A DNA stretch of 64,000 nt from JAFDZV01 sp048594725 (GTDB lineage Bacteria > Bacteroidota > Ignavibacteria > OLB7), in NCBI GenBank assembly GCA_048594725.1, contig JBMDXA010000146.1, positions 14,059-78,058 of the forward strand. The letters run 5' to 3'. Positions within the stretch are counted from its first letter, which is position 1, and each line of letters begins with the position of its first letter. The notes beneath the pieces were generated by a model. That model searched no databases. It was not told where the DNA came from and saw nothing but the letters and a program-made list of their open reading frames with translations. Shown here one piece after another: positions 26,578-34,691 of this stretch. A program made the position numbers and the translations under genes.

Positions 26578-26820
26578 TCACTGATGATCATTGTCCTTCG
26601 CTCTCTCTGCCCTCAGCCTCGCTGCCACCCGCTCGGTGAACCCACTATCATTCGCAATGATCTCCAGCAGCTTCTGAGCCATCCCGCTCGGATGCTCCTT
26701 TCCTACCTCCCACTCGGATACTGTCTGCCGTCGCTTCAGGCCGAGGCGTGCGGCAAACTGCTCCTGGGTCTCGCCCACATGCATGCGTAAAAGCTGGATA
26801 TTTTCGGGTGTCCATTCCAT
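26578..26820 (-). CDS. XRE-family HTH transcriptional regulator
   Basis: The 80-residue protein is a single Cro/C1-type helix-turn-helix: TQEQFAARLGLKRRQTVSEWEVGKEHPSG (about 18-46), followed by a short helical tail that could mediate dimers. It faces a 64-residue ORF across a region with three copies of a 17-bp palindrome, one directly abutting its own predicted promoter. This suggests it represses itself and the divergent gene. The arrangement resembles phage or toxin-antitoxin control circuits, though no toxin is recognised. Confidence 0.88.
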   Translation of the reverse strand: MEWTPENIQLLRMHVGETQEQFAARLGLKRRQTVSEWEVGKEHPSGMAQKLLEIIANDSGFTERVAARLRAERAKDNDHQ

Positions 26821-26824
26821 ATCA

Positions 26825-26855
26825 CGAAGTTATGAGCACGTTCCACAGCCGTCAA
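26825..26855 (-). promoter_or_regulatory. Predicted promoter of the XRE gene
   Basis: On the minus strand: TTG (26855-26853), a 20-bp spacer and TAACTTCG (26832-26825), one mismatch from TAnnTTTG. It ends 4 bp before the ATG at 26820, so the mRNA would be leaderless or nearly so. Operator copy 1 sits just upstream. Confidence 0.5.
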
Positions 26856-26860
26856 GAGCT

Positions 26861-26877
26861 TGAACGGTAGCCGTGCA
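26861..26877. promoter_or_regulatory. Operator-like palindrome, copy 1
   Basis: TGAACGGTAGCCGTGCA, a near-perfect inverted repeat (consensus TGMACGGTARCCGTKCA). It is placed immediately upstream of the predicted XRE promoter. Confidence 0.7.
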
Positions 26878-26914
26878 AATTTATCTGTGCTGACAGCCCC
26901 TTGTCTGTTGACTC

Positions 26915-26931
26915 TGCACGGTAGCCGTGCA
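26915..26931. promoter_or_regulatory. Operator-like palindrome, copy 2
   Basis: TGCACGGTAGCCGTGCA, 54 bp from copy 1. It lies between a TTGACT (26908) and a TATATTAA sequence, so it would overlap a rightward promoter. Confidence 0.75.
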
Positions 26932-26940
26932 TATATTAAA

Positions 26941-26957
26941 TGCACGGTAACCGTTCA
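26941..26957. promoter_or_regulatory. Operator-like palindrome, copy 3
   Basis: TGCACGGTAACCGTTCA, 26 bp from copy 2. It lies downstream of the putative rightward promoter and upstream of the 64-residue ORF. Confidence 0.7.
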
Positions 26958-27068
26958 TCAATCAATAATGGATGTTCGTTATGCAACCGAGCGTTTATAG
27001 TGAAGGAAAACGGGCTATCAGCTTCAGGAATCGGAGAGGGACCACCACATCACCGGGAGGGAACAGCC

Positions 27069-27263
27069 ATGGTCAACTATGACGATAGCATATTGAACGG
27101 GCATTCCGGTCTGACCCACTGCGATGCCATGGATCTGGTCTATGCCGCTATGCAGGCGCTTCTCGATTTTGTGGCGGCCAGCAAATCATCCGAGGGGGAG
27201 CGATTGAGCAATGCTCTCCAGATCGCATTACATCTTCTCTATAAAACCAACGAAGATGAATGA
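27069..27263 (+). CDS. Small hypothetical protein divergent from the XRE regulator
   Basis: The 64-residue protein starts at ATG 27069 after GGGAGG. It is mostly helical (LVYAAMQALLDFVAASKSSEGERLSNALQIALHLLY) with an acidic end. An in-frame start at 26940 would run through operator copy 3 and is rejected. It is likely under control of the XRE protein through the three palindromes. No family is recognised. Confidence 0.65.
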   Translation: MVNYDDSILNGHSGLTHCDAMDLVYAAMQALLDFVAASKSSEGERLSNALQIALHLLYKTNEDE

Positions 27264-27369
27264 GGAACCTTGTTGCCACCGCCCATATCCTTCTATACTC
27301 CGTACGCTGATAGACGCCGTTGGCGAAAGAGAGGAAGATGTTCGCCGCACTGCAGGGGCTCTAACAGCA

Positions 27370-27410
27370 ACGGCCATGCGCCGATCTGTTGAGAATCCGC
27401 GCATGGCCGT
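27370..27410 (-). terminator. Hairpin downstream of the GH18 gene
   Basis: A perfect 12-bp stem ACGGCCATGCGC/GCGCATGGCCGT with a 17-base loop lies 15 bp beyond the GH18 stop. The following minus-strand bases are only weakly T-rich. Confidence 0.45.
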
Positions 27411-27424
27411 GCAATGGCTGCTTG

Positions 27425-28306
27425 CTATGATAACCCGTTGATGATCGCCTCGGCATATGCGGCGGGAGTGATCGGGCCGCCGGAGCATGAGCCCGAATTC
27501 TCGCAGTCGATGATATCATCGTACCGCCAGATGAACCCGCCGCCGATACCGAGCGACTTCCATCCAGCGTACTGCGTCTGCATCTGATCCGGGCATTCGC
27601 CGCTGGCACAGCCGGTTCCATTGCGGGACCAGAGGCCCGGAAGGATAAAGTGCGCCGCACCGGGGCCGAGAACAGGGGCTATGGAATCGATCCACTGCGG
27701 AAGCTGATAGACGTTCCCGCCGCCGCCGGCATAACACTGTAGATTGTAGGCGGTCACCAGACCCGGTGCCTCTGCCTGGAGCTGCTTGAGGCATCCGGCC
27801 CAGAACGACATGTCCATATAGGGGCAGAAGGTGATCTGCTGGTACCCGATCGCCTTCAGCATCAGAGAGAACTGCACGATGGTGTCCTGATCGTAAAGAT
27901 CCTCGTCATCGAAGTCTATGCCGTCGATCGATGGGATGACCTCCAGCAGTTTTGCGAAGTTCTTGTACAGCGGGCTTCCCGAGCCGGTACCGAAGTGCGC
28001 AATCAAACTCTGGATGTTGGTGAAATCGGTAGGGCCGCCTCCGCTGCCAACTGAAAAGAGCAGCCGGTTGACCGAGGTGGTCCCGGTCTTCAACTGCGCC
28101 AGCAGCCCGGGCCACGAGGAGTCCCCTACGTAGGTGCCGTCGGTGACGATCAGCGTATCATTGAGCGTGAGGTCGGCGTTTGTTGCGTTGACATGTACGG
28201 ACCACGCAAGAACCGTGGAGAAACCGGAGGCCTTGATGTTGTCGATAACGGACTGCCCGCCACTGTACAGATCCTCCCAGCAATACACTGCTGAAGTGAT
28301 GCTCAT
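27425..28306 (-). CDS. Glycoside hydrolase family 18-like protein, no signal peptide
   Basis: The 293-residue protein contains the GH18 catalytic motif DGIDFDDED (consensus DGxDxDxE, with the last Glu as acid), preceded by RLLFSVGSGGG. Later barrel strands include ITFCPYMDM, GLVTAYNLQCYAGG and GGGFIWRYDDI. GH18 covers chitinases and endo-N-acetylglucosaminidases. ATG 28306 was chosen because it follows AGGG and the homology starts there. No secretion signal is visible, which is unusual for a polysaccharide hydrolase. The upstream extension (to 28468) has no homology. Confidence 0.86.
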   Translation of the reverse strand: MSITSAVYCWEDLYSGGQSVIDNIKASGFSTVLAWSVHVNATNADLTLNDTLIVTDGTYVGDSSWPGLLAQLKTGTTSVNRLLFSVGSGGGPTDFTNIQSLIAHFGTGSGSPLYKNFAKLLEVIPSIDGIDFDDEDLYDQDTIVQFSLMLKAIGYQQITFCPYMDMSFWAGCLKQLQAEAPGLVTAYNLQCYAGGGGNVYQLPQWIDSIAPVLGPGAAHFILPGLWSRNGTGCASGECPDQMQTQYAGWKSLGIGGGFIWRYDDIIDCENSGSCSGGPITPAAYAEAIINGLS

Positions 28307-28767
28307 GAGGTATATCCCTTGTGTCTGATGATGTGAACATATCACGTACAGCAATGCTCCGCATTGCGCGGCACTGGACTGCCGGATACGTATTTCCTTG
28401 AACGCTCTGGCCGGCAGGAACGGGGTAGAACCGAACACGGTGCCTGGCATCAACGTCCGATGCGTCACACATCCGGAGCACGTTCGTGCTCGAGGGAAGA
28501 GGAAGGGGAAACAGGTGTTTTGGGGGTGTCACAAACATACGTGCGGCAATGGCTCGATGCAAGTATCGGCATGCGTGCCGGAGCCCATACCACCTATTCC
28601 CTCTCCCCCGGAGATTTTCATGGCTCTATGCCTGATCGTGCCATGGAAATGCCCTGATAATCTGTTCTGATGCTCGCAAGCCGATGATGCGGGATCTGAG
28701 ACCGCGTCATCGGCTTAAGCATGGTGGGTGGCCCCAGCCTCCTTACCGCGTCGTTCTGCTTCTATCT
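28307..28767. other. Intergenic region between the GH18 and DHFR-like genes
   Basis: 461 bp without a supported gene. It holds the GH18 promoter region and a 15-bp hairpin at 28678-28716. Open frames here lack homology and ribosome-binding sites. Confidence 0.45.
28678..28716 (-). terminator. Hairpin terminator downstream of the DHFR-like gene
   Basis: AAGCCGATGATGCGG pairs over 15 positions (one G-T) with CCGCGTCATCGGCTT around a 9-base loop. It lies about 50 bp beyond the DHFR-like stop. No clear T-run. Confidence 0.55.
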
Positions 28768-29328
28768 CTACCTCTTCGGCTCATACCGCAATGCCACCGC
28801 CCCCGAACCGAACTCCTGCCGGTTCACGAGTTTCAGGTCGGCGTACTTCGCTAATCCTGCGAAGAGCGTCGGTCCATGGCCCGCAATTCTGGGATGCACG
28901 ATGAACTCGTATTCATCGATCAATCCCATCTCCGCCAATGCAAGCGGGAGCTGCACGCCACCCACGTACAATCCCTTGCCCGGCTCCTGCTTCAACTGCC
29001 GAACGGTGTTCTCCAGATCCCCGCGCACGAGCTCCGCGTTCCAGTCGGCCCGTTCCAGGGTGCTGGATACCACGTATTTTTTTGCCGCGTCGATCGTACG
29101 GGCGAAGGGTTGCATCCAATCGGCCATCCACTCGGGCCACGCACCCGTTTGCGGATCTGGCCGCCATGCCGCTTCCATCATTTCGTACACGACCCGGCCA
29201 AAAATGAGGGCATCGGCCCGCGCGAGCGTCTCGGCCGCGTGACGATGCAATTCTTCGTCCGGCGACATTGCACGATGATCGCAGCACCCGTCCAGGGTGA
29301 GGTTGATGGAATACCGAAGTGGTCGCAT
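28768..29328 (-). CDS. Dihydrofolate reductase-like protein (RibD C-terminal family)
   Basis: The 186-residue protein starts at ATG 29328 behind AGGAGA. It has the order typical of stand-alone RibD_C/DHFR-like proteins: RPLRYSINLTLDG, ADALIFGRVVYEMM, AAKKYVVSSTLERADW, and KGLYVGGVQLPLALAEMGLIDEYEFIVHP. The GG in YVGGVQL sits at the usual NADPH-binding loop. These proteins are thought to be cytoplasmic NADPH-dependent reductases, mostly of unknown substrate. It is a single accessory gene. Confidence 0.9.
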   Translation of the reverse strand: MRPLRYSINLTLDGCCDHRAMSPDEELHRHAAETLARADALIFGRVVYEMMEAAWRPDPQTGAWPEWMADWMQPFARTIDAAKKYVVSSTLERADWNAELVRGDLENTVRQLKQEPGKGLYVGGVQLPLALAEMGLIDEYEFIVHPRIAGHGPTLFAGLAKYADLKLVNRQEFGSGAVALRYEPKR

Positions 29329-29724
29329 TGGATAAGATCTCCTATAGTGATAAGGCTGCCTGACTACTGACCATTCGGAACGTTTCCGTGGATTCATCCG
29401 GTTCAGCCGTAATGAGATATTGAGGGTAGAAAAAATCGCCTGGAGCGGATTTTCTCCGGAAACTCCGTGGAGCAGGCCATTCCTCCGTGTCTGAAAAGGG
29501 GTAATTCGATTGAAATCCGCTCCAGGCGCAGGATACGGAGAATGTCTGCTAGACAGCGTATCCATCCATACCGGACAGTTGCACGGTAATGTTCGGCAAT
29601 GTATGTTCGCGGATCGAAATACCCAAAACTATTAGGTTTGCTGCCTCTGCGTGCAATCGCTCTTCCCGGCAGTAGGATTGCTCTTGCGGATCACGCTATC
29701 CCAACACACATCAAAGGAGAAATC

Positions 29725-30096
29725 ATGGAACTTGGTGCATTTTCAATCAGCCTGGCCGTCAAGGATCTTCAGGCTTCCAGGGAGTTTTACGAGAAATTCG
29801 GATTCAAGGCATTTGGCGGGGACCCTGCGCATAACTGGCTGATTCTGAAGAACGGCGATCATGTCATCGGTCTTTTCCAGGGCATGTTCGAAAAGAATAT
29901 CCTTACCTTCAATCCCGGCTGGGACAGCAACGCACAGCAACTCCCCTCGTTCACGGATGTGCGCGAGCTGCAGCGGCAGTTGAAGGCGCAGGGGGTGGAG
30001 CTGATGAGCGAGGCGGATGAAACCACGACCGGCCCGGCCAGCTTTGTCGCGGTGGACCCCGACGGAAATCCTGTGCTCGTGGATCAGCACGTCTGA
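29725..30096 (+). CDS. VOC / glyoxalase-bleomycin resistance family protein
   Basis: The 123-residue protein starts at ATG 29725 after AAGGAG. It has two beta-alpha-beta-beta-beta modules with FSISLAVKDLQASREFYEKFGFK at the start and FVAVDPDGNPVLVDQHV at the end, the usual VOC landmarks. VOC proteins bind a metal and act as isomerases, dioxygenases or drug-binding proteins; this short form is most often annotated as a VOC protein of unknown substrate. A TAGGTTTG box at 29633-29640 may be its -7 element. Confidence 0.9.
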   Translation: MELGAFSISLAVKDLQASREFYEKFGFKAFGGDPAHNWLILKNGDHVIGLFQGMFEKNILTFNPGWDSNAQQLPSFTDVRELQRQLKAQGVELMSEADETTTGPASFVAVDPDGNPVLVDQHV

Positions 30097-30275
30097 AGTG
30101 GGGATGGGGGCCCGGCTCTCCGGGCTTTTCGTCTGAAAAGCAGATGGGCGATCCGTATCGGCTGGCGGAAGATGCTGGGGTGCTGCTCGTGCATGGGCGG
30201 AGTTGGAACGGCCTGAACCAGGGCGGGAAAATTCTCTGCGGTGATGAATACACTTCTACAATAATCTGAGTCCAT

Positions 30276-30659
30276 ATGAAGACCTTCGGTGAGTTCTCCG
30301 CTGAAAAGAAGCAGAGGGAAGAGGATATCGCGGAGTGGATCAAGCAGTACGATCACGAGACCTACAAGCCCGTTCCGGGGACGAAACATTCCTACCGGCC
30401 GGCGTTCGGGCCTACCAGTGCCGGGACCGTCAAACATTCCCATGTGTATGCGAAGCCCAAGGGAGGCGGTCCGGAGATTTATGTGGTCAATACCGACCGC
30501 AACGGGTACGATGGCGCCAGCGGTATGGAAATCCCGACCGCTCATGCCGATTATTTCCGGTCGCTTGGTTACGACATCGATTCGGATAATATCCTTCAGG
30601 GTCTGGAATCCACGAGAATGGAAACGGATTCCTACGATCTCATTATCCTGGTAGAGTAA
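30276..30659 (+). CDS. Small hypothetical protein
   Basis: The 127-residue protein starts MKTFGEFSAEKKQREEDIAEWIKQYD, a charged helix, and continues with a beta-rich part (HSHVYAKPKGGGPEIYVVNTDRNGYDG) and an acidic end. No signal peptide, no membrane span and no recognised family. Its codon use and base composition resemble the surrounding genes. Confidence 0.65.
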   Translation: MKTFGEFSAEKKQREEDIAEWIKQYDHETYKPVPGTKHSYRPAFGPTSAGTVKHSHVYAKPKGGGPEIYVVNTDRNGYDGASGMEIPTAHADYFRSLGYDIDSDNILQGLESTRMETDSYDLIILVE

Positions 30660-30663
30660 GCTA

Positions 30664-30797
30664 TGGCAACTATATACTCCAGTGGCCCCCAGTAGGCGCT
30701 CCCGGAAGAACCCCACGCAAAGCCGCGAAGGCGCAAAGAAAGACCTCTTCTTTGCGCCTTCGCGGCTTTGCGTGATGCATCTGGCATGGTTGGGGCT
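30664..30797. repeat. Dispersed palindromic element, copy 1
   Basis: The sequence from GGCAACTATATACTCCAGTG to ATGCATCTGGCATGGTTGGG recurs at 54407-54529. Its core CACGCAAAGCCGCGAAGGCG...TTCGCGGCTTTGCGTG is a long inverted repeat that could fold as a hairpin. It has no ORF, so it is MITE- or REP-like. Confidence 0.75.
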
Positions 30798-31130
30798 ATG
30801 CGCTAAGCTGTTTGAAGCCCGGCATGCGCTAGACGGGACGATTTTTCAGCTTCTCCGGCATCGGCAGAGCGGAAGGTGGAAAATCCCCGTCTGCCAGTGC
30901 TCGGGTCTGCCGTGCGCTTTTCTGCGATACGGAGTCCTTGTTCCGGTTCTTGCACGCAGCGAGGGCCGGCAACGATAGCAGACCCGCACCCACCATCACC
31001 TGTTCTTTACCTTGTGGCGCCCCTTCCTGTTTGGGTCTGTGGGAGCAATAATGGTAAGTTGAGCCCGCTACCGGTTCCACCCCCCACATCCAAATTCAAC
31101 CAACCAGATATCACAAGAAAGGAGCGTGCA
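30798..31130. other. Leader region of the GH38-like gene
   Basis: 333 bp between the palindromic repeat and the GH38-like gene. No ORF with support is seen. It should carry the promoter. AAAGGAG at 31118-31124 is the ribosome-binding site. Confidence 0.4.
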
Positions 31131-33905
31131 GTGACCATGCAAGAGCCTTCGTCCACCTCGGCCACCATCCCCCTGCTCATCTGTCCTACCACCCATAACG
31201 ATTGGGACTGGCTGCTGAAATTCGAGGAGTATTACAGCAGTTCAAATGCCCCCAACAATATCGGAGGGGTGCAGGCCATTCTGAATAATGTGGCGGAGAT
31301 ATTTGCGGGGAGCAGCGATGAGGATAAAAAATTCCGCTTCTCCTACGCCGAAATAGGATTTCTGCGCCAGTATCTCCAGGATCATCCGGAGAAGATAGCG
31401 ACGTTCCGAGAGGCGGGGAGGCGCTTCTGCCTGCTGGGAGGAGGAATTACCTCTCCCGATAATCAGGTGTCGCACTGCGAGGTGTTCATCCGCAATTATC
31501 TCACCGGCCACGAGTACCTGAAGTCGGTCGGCCTGATCGACAAGGTCTTTTTCGTGGCGTGGCTGCCGGACGATTTCGGTCATGATCCGCAGTTGCCAGT
31601 ATTGATCGAGGCGCTCGGCATGAAGGCGCTCGCCGTTTCCCGTATCCCCGGCTCCATCCAGCCTCAGCCCTGTTCGGCCACCCAGCACGCCGCCAGGGAC
31701 GTGCGTACCAACGGCATGGCCTTCAATTGGCCCGGCGCCGATGGCTCCGGCATGCTGACGCATTTCATGCCCGCTACCTACTATGGCATCACCAATTACA
31801 GCGTTTCCGATGCAGGCACCGGCATGACCGATTTTCTCGAAAACAATTATCTGCATATTTCCAGCGACGACCGTAAACCGGTCGTCTGGCCCGGCGATAT
31901 CGTCTTCGCCACCCAGGGGGGCGACTGGCAGTACCCGGCCACCCCGGAACTGCCCCCGAATTCCGATTATTCCTACGACTGGACCGGGGCGATCGATGCA
32001 ACCGTAAGCACCGGCGGCGTGGTTGCCAGGAGCGAGCTTGCCACCTTCGCGGATTATTATGATCGGTTGATGCGGAACGGGAGCACCATCCCCTCGTTCG
32101 AGCTGTATGCCGAAAATTACTGGACAGGATATTTCGCCAGCCGCCCGCAGCTCAAGATCGATCACTACAACGCGGCCCAGTGGCTCCTCGGTGCCGAAGT
32201 GCTGGGAGCGCTCCTGGCGCTCTGCGGGGACATCAATGGGCAGGAGGCGGAAAAGAAGCTCGCGGAGGCGATCGCCGAGGGATGGCATCAGCTTGTACCC
32301 ACCACACACCACGATTTCGTCACGGGCACCTCGCCGGATAGCGTCTACGATACTTCCGGGTCCGTGGGGCAGGGGCCGGAGATGTGGGATGCCAACGGGC
32401 AGCTATCCATGTCCAGCCAGGCCGCGATACTGGCAGCCGATGCCGTGAGCCTTGGGATGACGCAGCTGGCCGATCTGGTGGCGGCCAATCCCTATCCGGG
32501 AGAAATCCCCGTTGTGGTGTTCAACCAGATCGGGCGCGATCTCCCCGATACGGCGATGGTGGAAATGGATGACCCCAGCGGCGGAACCGTTGATTACCGG
32601 ATCAGGGTGGGAGAGGATACGGCCCCGGTGCAGAGGAGCTCCAATAATACGCTTCTGTTCCAGGTGCCGGGTATGCGCTCGATGGCATATCGCGTGGTCT
32701 ATCTCATACCGGGGGGAGCTGGCACCCCTCCCATGGCAAGCCAGCCGAAGACAGGGGAATATATCTTCACCAACGATGGCGTGGTAAGCCTGCTTCTTTC
32801 GCAGAGCGACGGCTGGGCCATCAAGCAGCTCACCATCGACCGGCAGCCCCATATCCAGGTGGGCGGCCCCTACGCCAACCGGATCGGCATCTGGAGCGAT
32901 AGCGGAAATATCTATCAGTTCGGGATGGAATATCAGTCGTACTGCAACCAGTACGGAGGATTTGCATTCACCGCATTTCTGAATGGGACCACTGGCGCGC
33001 TTGTGGAGAAGGGGCCGATCCGCTGGCGCTTCATCGCCACTCTGGTCGATCCCGCATCGGGAGCTACCTTCACCACGCAGTACGATCTGATTCGGGGAGA
33101 GAAGCTGGTTCGCATCACCACCTCCGGGGCCGCCCCGGATACGGGAAATGGCACCTCGGTGCTGGTATCGTTCCCGATGCAGACCAATAATGCGGCCACC
33201 GGAAGCATGCTGGAGTACGGCACCTCCGCCTTCTGGGAGAACCGCAATCCCCAGCAGTCGTGGGATGGGCTGACCTTCCGCGCCAGCCACGACTTCGCGC
33301 AGCTTCTCACCGGGGACGGGAATGCGATAGCGGCGGTCTATCACAACGGAATCCCCGCCTGGACCATCGATGGAGCCATCCTGCGCGGATGCCTGCTGCG
33401 CAACACTCCGGGTGGCGGGCGCGGTGCATCCGGGCACGATAACAGCAGTCATACGCAGCACTACACCCTGGATGTGGAGGCCCGTCCGGCCGAGACGGGC
33501 TATCCGCTCCGCACCGCGCTCTACACCCAGACCCCGCTCCGCGCCAGGGTTGTGACCGCTGCGGCCGGGGCTGGGATGCCTGAGCAGGCACATCTTGCAA
33601 GCGTGGACCAGGCCGATGCGGTGCTGCGTGTTGCGAAGATGACCCACGCTTCCGAAGATGCCGGCCGGAGCCTGATCCTTCGCGTGCAGCAGGCGCGCCG
33701 GAGCGCACAGCAGCTCGATATCCAGCTTCCGTTTCTGGCAGGCGGTGGCACCCGGGTGGCGCCGGAGATCGTAACGGCGCTGGAGACCAGTCCGGCAAAT
33801 CCGCCGGAGGTTGAGCTGTCGGGGACCACCGCATCGTTCCAGGCCAACCGAGCGCTCTGGACGATGCGGGTGCCGATCACGTTGCAGGTAACGCGTGTTG
33901 AATGA
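31131..33905 (+). CDS. Glycoside hydrolase family 38-like (alpha-mannosidase-like), no signal peptide
   Basis: The protein has 924 residues from GTG 31131, six bases after AAGGAG; ATG 31137 is an alternative. GH38 marks: THNDWDW near the start (usual HxHxDxxW), a CLLGGGITSPDNQVSHCEVFIRNYLTG segment parallel to the family's GGxWVExDxNxxxGExxxRQ, WLPDDFGHDPQLP with the nucleophile Asp, and PTTHHDFVTGTSPDSVY with metal-site His/Asp. The second half has the beta-sandwich domains of the family. Known members cleave alpha-mannose from glycans. No export signal is present, so a cytoplasmic or non-classically exported enzyme is implied. Confidence 0.85.
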   Translation: MTMQEPSSTSATIPLLICPTTHNDWDWLLKFEEYYSSSNAPNNIGGVQAILNNVAEIFAGSSDEDKKFRFSYAEIGFLRQYLQDHPEKIATFREAGRRFCLLGGGITSPDNQVSHCEVFIRNYLTGHEYLKSVGLIDKVFFVAWLPDDFGHDPQLPVLIEALGMKALAVSRIPGSIQPQPCSATQHAARDVRTNGMAFNWPGADGSGMLTHFMPATYYGITNYSVSDAGTGMTDFLENNYLHISSDDRKPVVWPGDIVFATQGGDWQYPATPELPPNSDYSYDWTGAIDATVSTGGVVARSELATFADYYDRLMRNGSTIPSFELYAENYWTGYFASRPQLKIDHYNAAQWLLGAEVLGALLALCGDINGQEAEKKLAEAIAEGWHQLVPTTHHDFVTGTSPDSVYDTSGSVGQGPEMWDANGQLSMSSQAAILAADAVSLGMTQLADLVAANPYPGEIPVVVFNQIGRDLPDTAMVEMDDPSGGTVDYRIRVGEDTAPVQRSSNNTLLFQVPGMRSMAYRVVYLIPGGAGTPPMASQPKTGEYIFTNDGVVSLLLSQSDGWAIKQLTIDRQPHIQVGGPYANRIGIWSDSGNIYQFGMEYQSYCNQYGGFAFTAFLNGTTGALVEKGPIRWRFIATLVDPASGATFTTQYDLIRGEKLVRITTSGAAPDTGNGTSVLVSFPMQTNNAATGSMLEYGTSAFWENRNPQQSWDGLTFRASHDFAQLLTGDGNAIAAVYHNGIPAWTIDGAILRGCLLRNTPGGGRGASGHDNSSHTQHYTLDVEARPAETGYPLRTALYTQTPLRARVVTAAAGAGMPEQAHLASVDQADAVLRVAKMTHASEDAGRSLILRVQQARRSAQQLDIQLPFLAGGGTRVAPEIVTALETSPANPPEVELSGTTASFQANRALWTMRVPITLQVTRVE

Positions 33906-34073
33906 TGAGAGGATAATAATTGGTAGGGGAAATAAAAAATAAGGTGATGATATGCCCGATACCACCATGTGACATCCCGTGGAATTCTTCCGGCGGATGC
34001 TGCTCGTGGTTGCTGGCGTATGGATAATTGCCGGAATTACTCTCCCCGTATCTATCCGCATTGGCGTAGACAC

Positions 34074-34110
34074 GGAAGGCCGTGCCGCAAGTTCCACGGC
34101 ACGGCCTTCC
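34074..34110. terminator. Strong 14-bp hairpin between convergent genes
   Basis: GGAAGGCCGTGCCG pairs perfectly with CGGCACGGCCTTCC around a 9-base loop. It lies between the GH38-like gene and the minus-strand gene at 34165, so it may serve both. The flanks lack long T-runs. Confidence 0.6.
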
Positions 34111-34164
34111 ATGTATGATATATAGGTCACTGCCGATGCTGTTGGACACGCATCGTTATCCGGA

Positions 34165-34683
34165 TTATATCCGTGCCGCTTTCAGGGATTTTGACCGCTT
34201 CTTTTTCTTTCCGGAGAAGAGCATCGCAATGCCCGCGGTCACCGCAAGAGTGATGGCGACTCTTCTTGCCAGCCCGGAGCGGTTGTGCTTCAGGTCGGCT
34301 TTCCATCCCTGTTCGGCGAAGATATTGGGTATATGGCCGTGCGCCAGATCGCTGATGATGCACTCCACCACGTTGATGCGGTCGGCAAGGACAAGCGGCA
34401 TCCAGTGTCCCAGGCTGCTCTCGCTGTATCTGAACGCATAGCGGCGGAGCGCGCCGCTCAGCCCGGATGGCGGGGAGGAGGTGCCGAAAACGGCGGTCAC
34501 ATTGGGCCGCTCGTTGGAGTGCAGTATCTCCACGGTCACCGGCTGCTGCGGCGCCCGCTGGTAATTCCGGCGGCGGTGATCGTCGCCGGTCCAATGCTTC
34601 ATCGGATAGGTGGGCTCGTTCTCCGGATCGGCATCGATGCCCCATCCGTTGATATGTTTATACTGTTCTGCTAGCTGTTCCAT
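34165..34683 (-). CDS. Hypothetical protein with C-terminal membrane anchor
   Basis: The 172-residue protein starts MEQLAEQYKHINGWGIDADP after AGGAA. The middle is beta-rich (VTVEILHSNERPNVTAVFG). Near the end is one hydrophobic segment (about 144-156, VAITLAVTAGIAMLF) followed by a very basic tail (GKKKKRSKSLKAAR), so it may be tail-anchored with the bulk in the cytoplasm. It starts 8 bp after the alcohol dehydrogenase stop, so the two probably form an operon. No family is recognised. Confidence 0.7.
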   Translation of the reverse strand: MEQLAEQYKHINGWGIDADPENEPTYPMKHWTGDDHRRRNYQRAPQQPVTVEILHSNERPNVTAVFGTSSPPSGLSGALRRYAFRYSESSLGHWMPLVLADRINVVECIISDLAHGHIPNIFAEQGWKADLKHNRSGLARRVAITLAVTAGIAMLFSGKKKKRSKSLKAARI

Positions 34684-34691
34684 GGAAGTTC

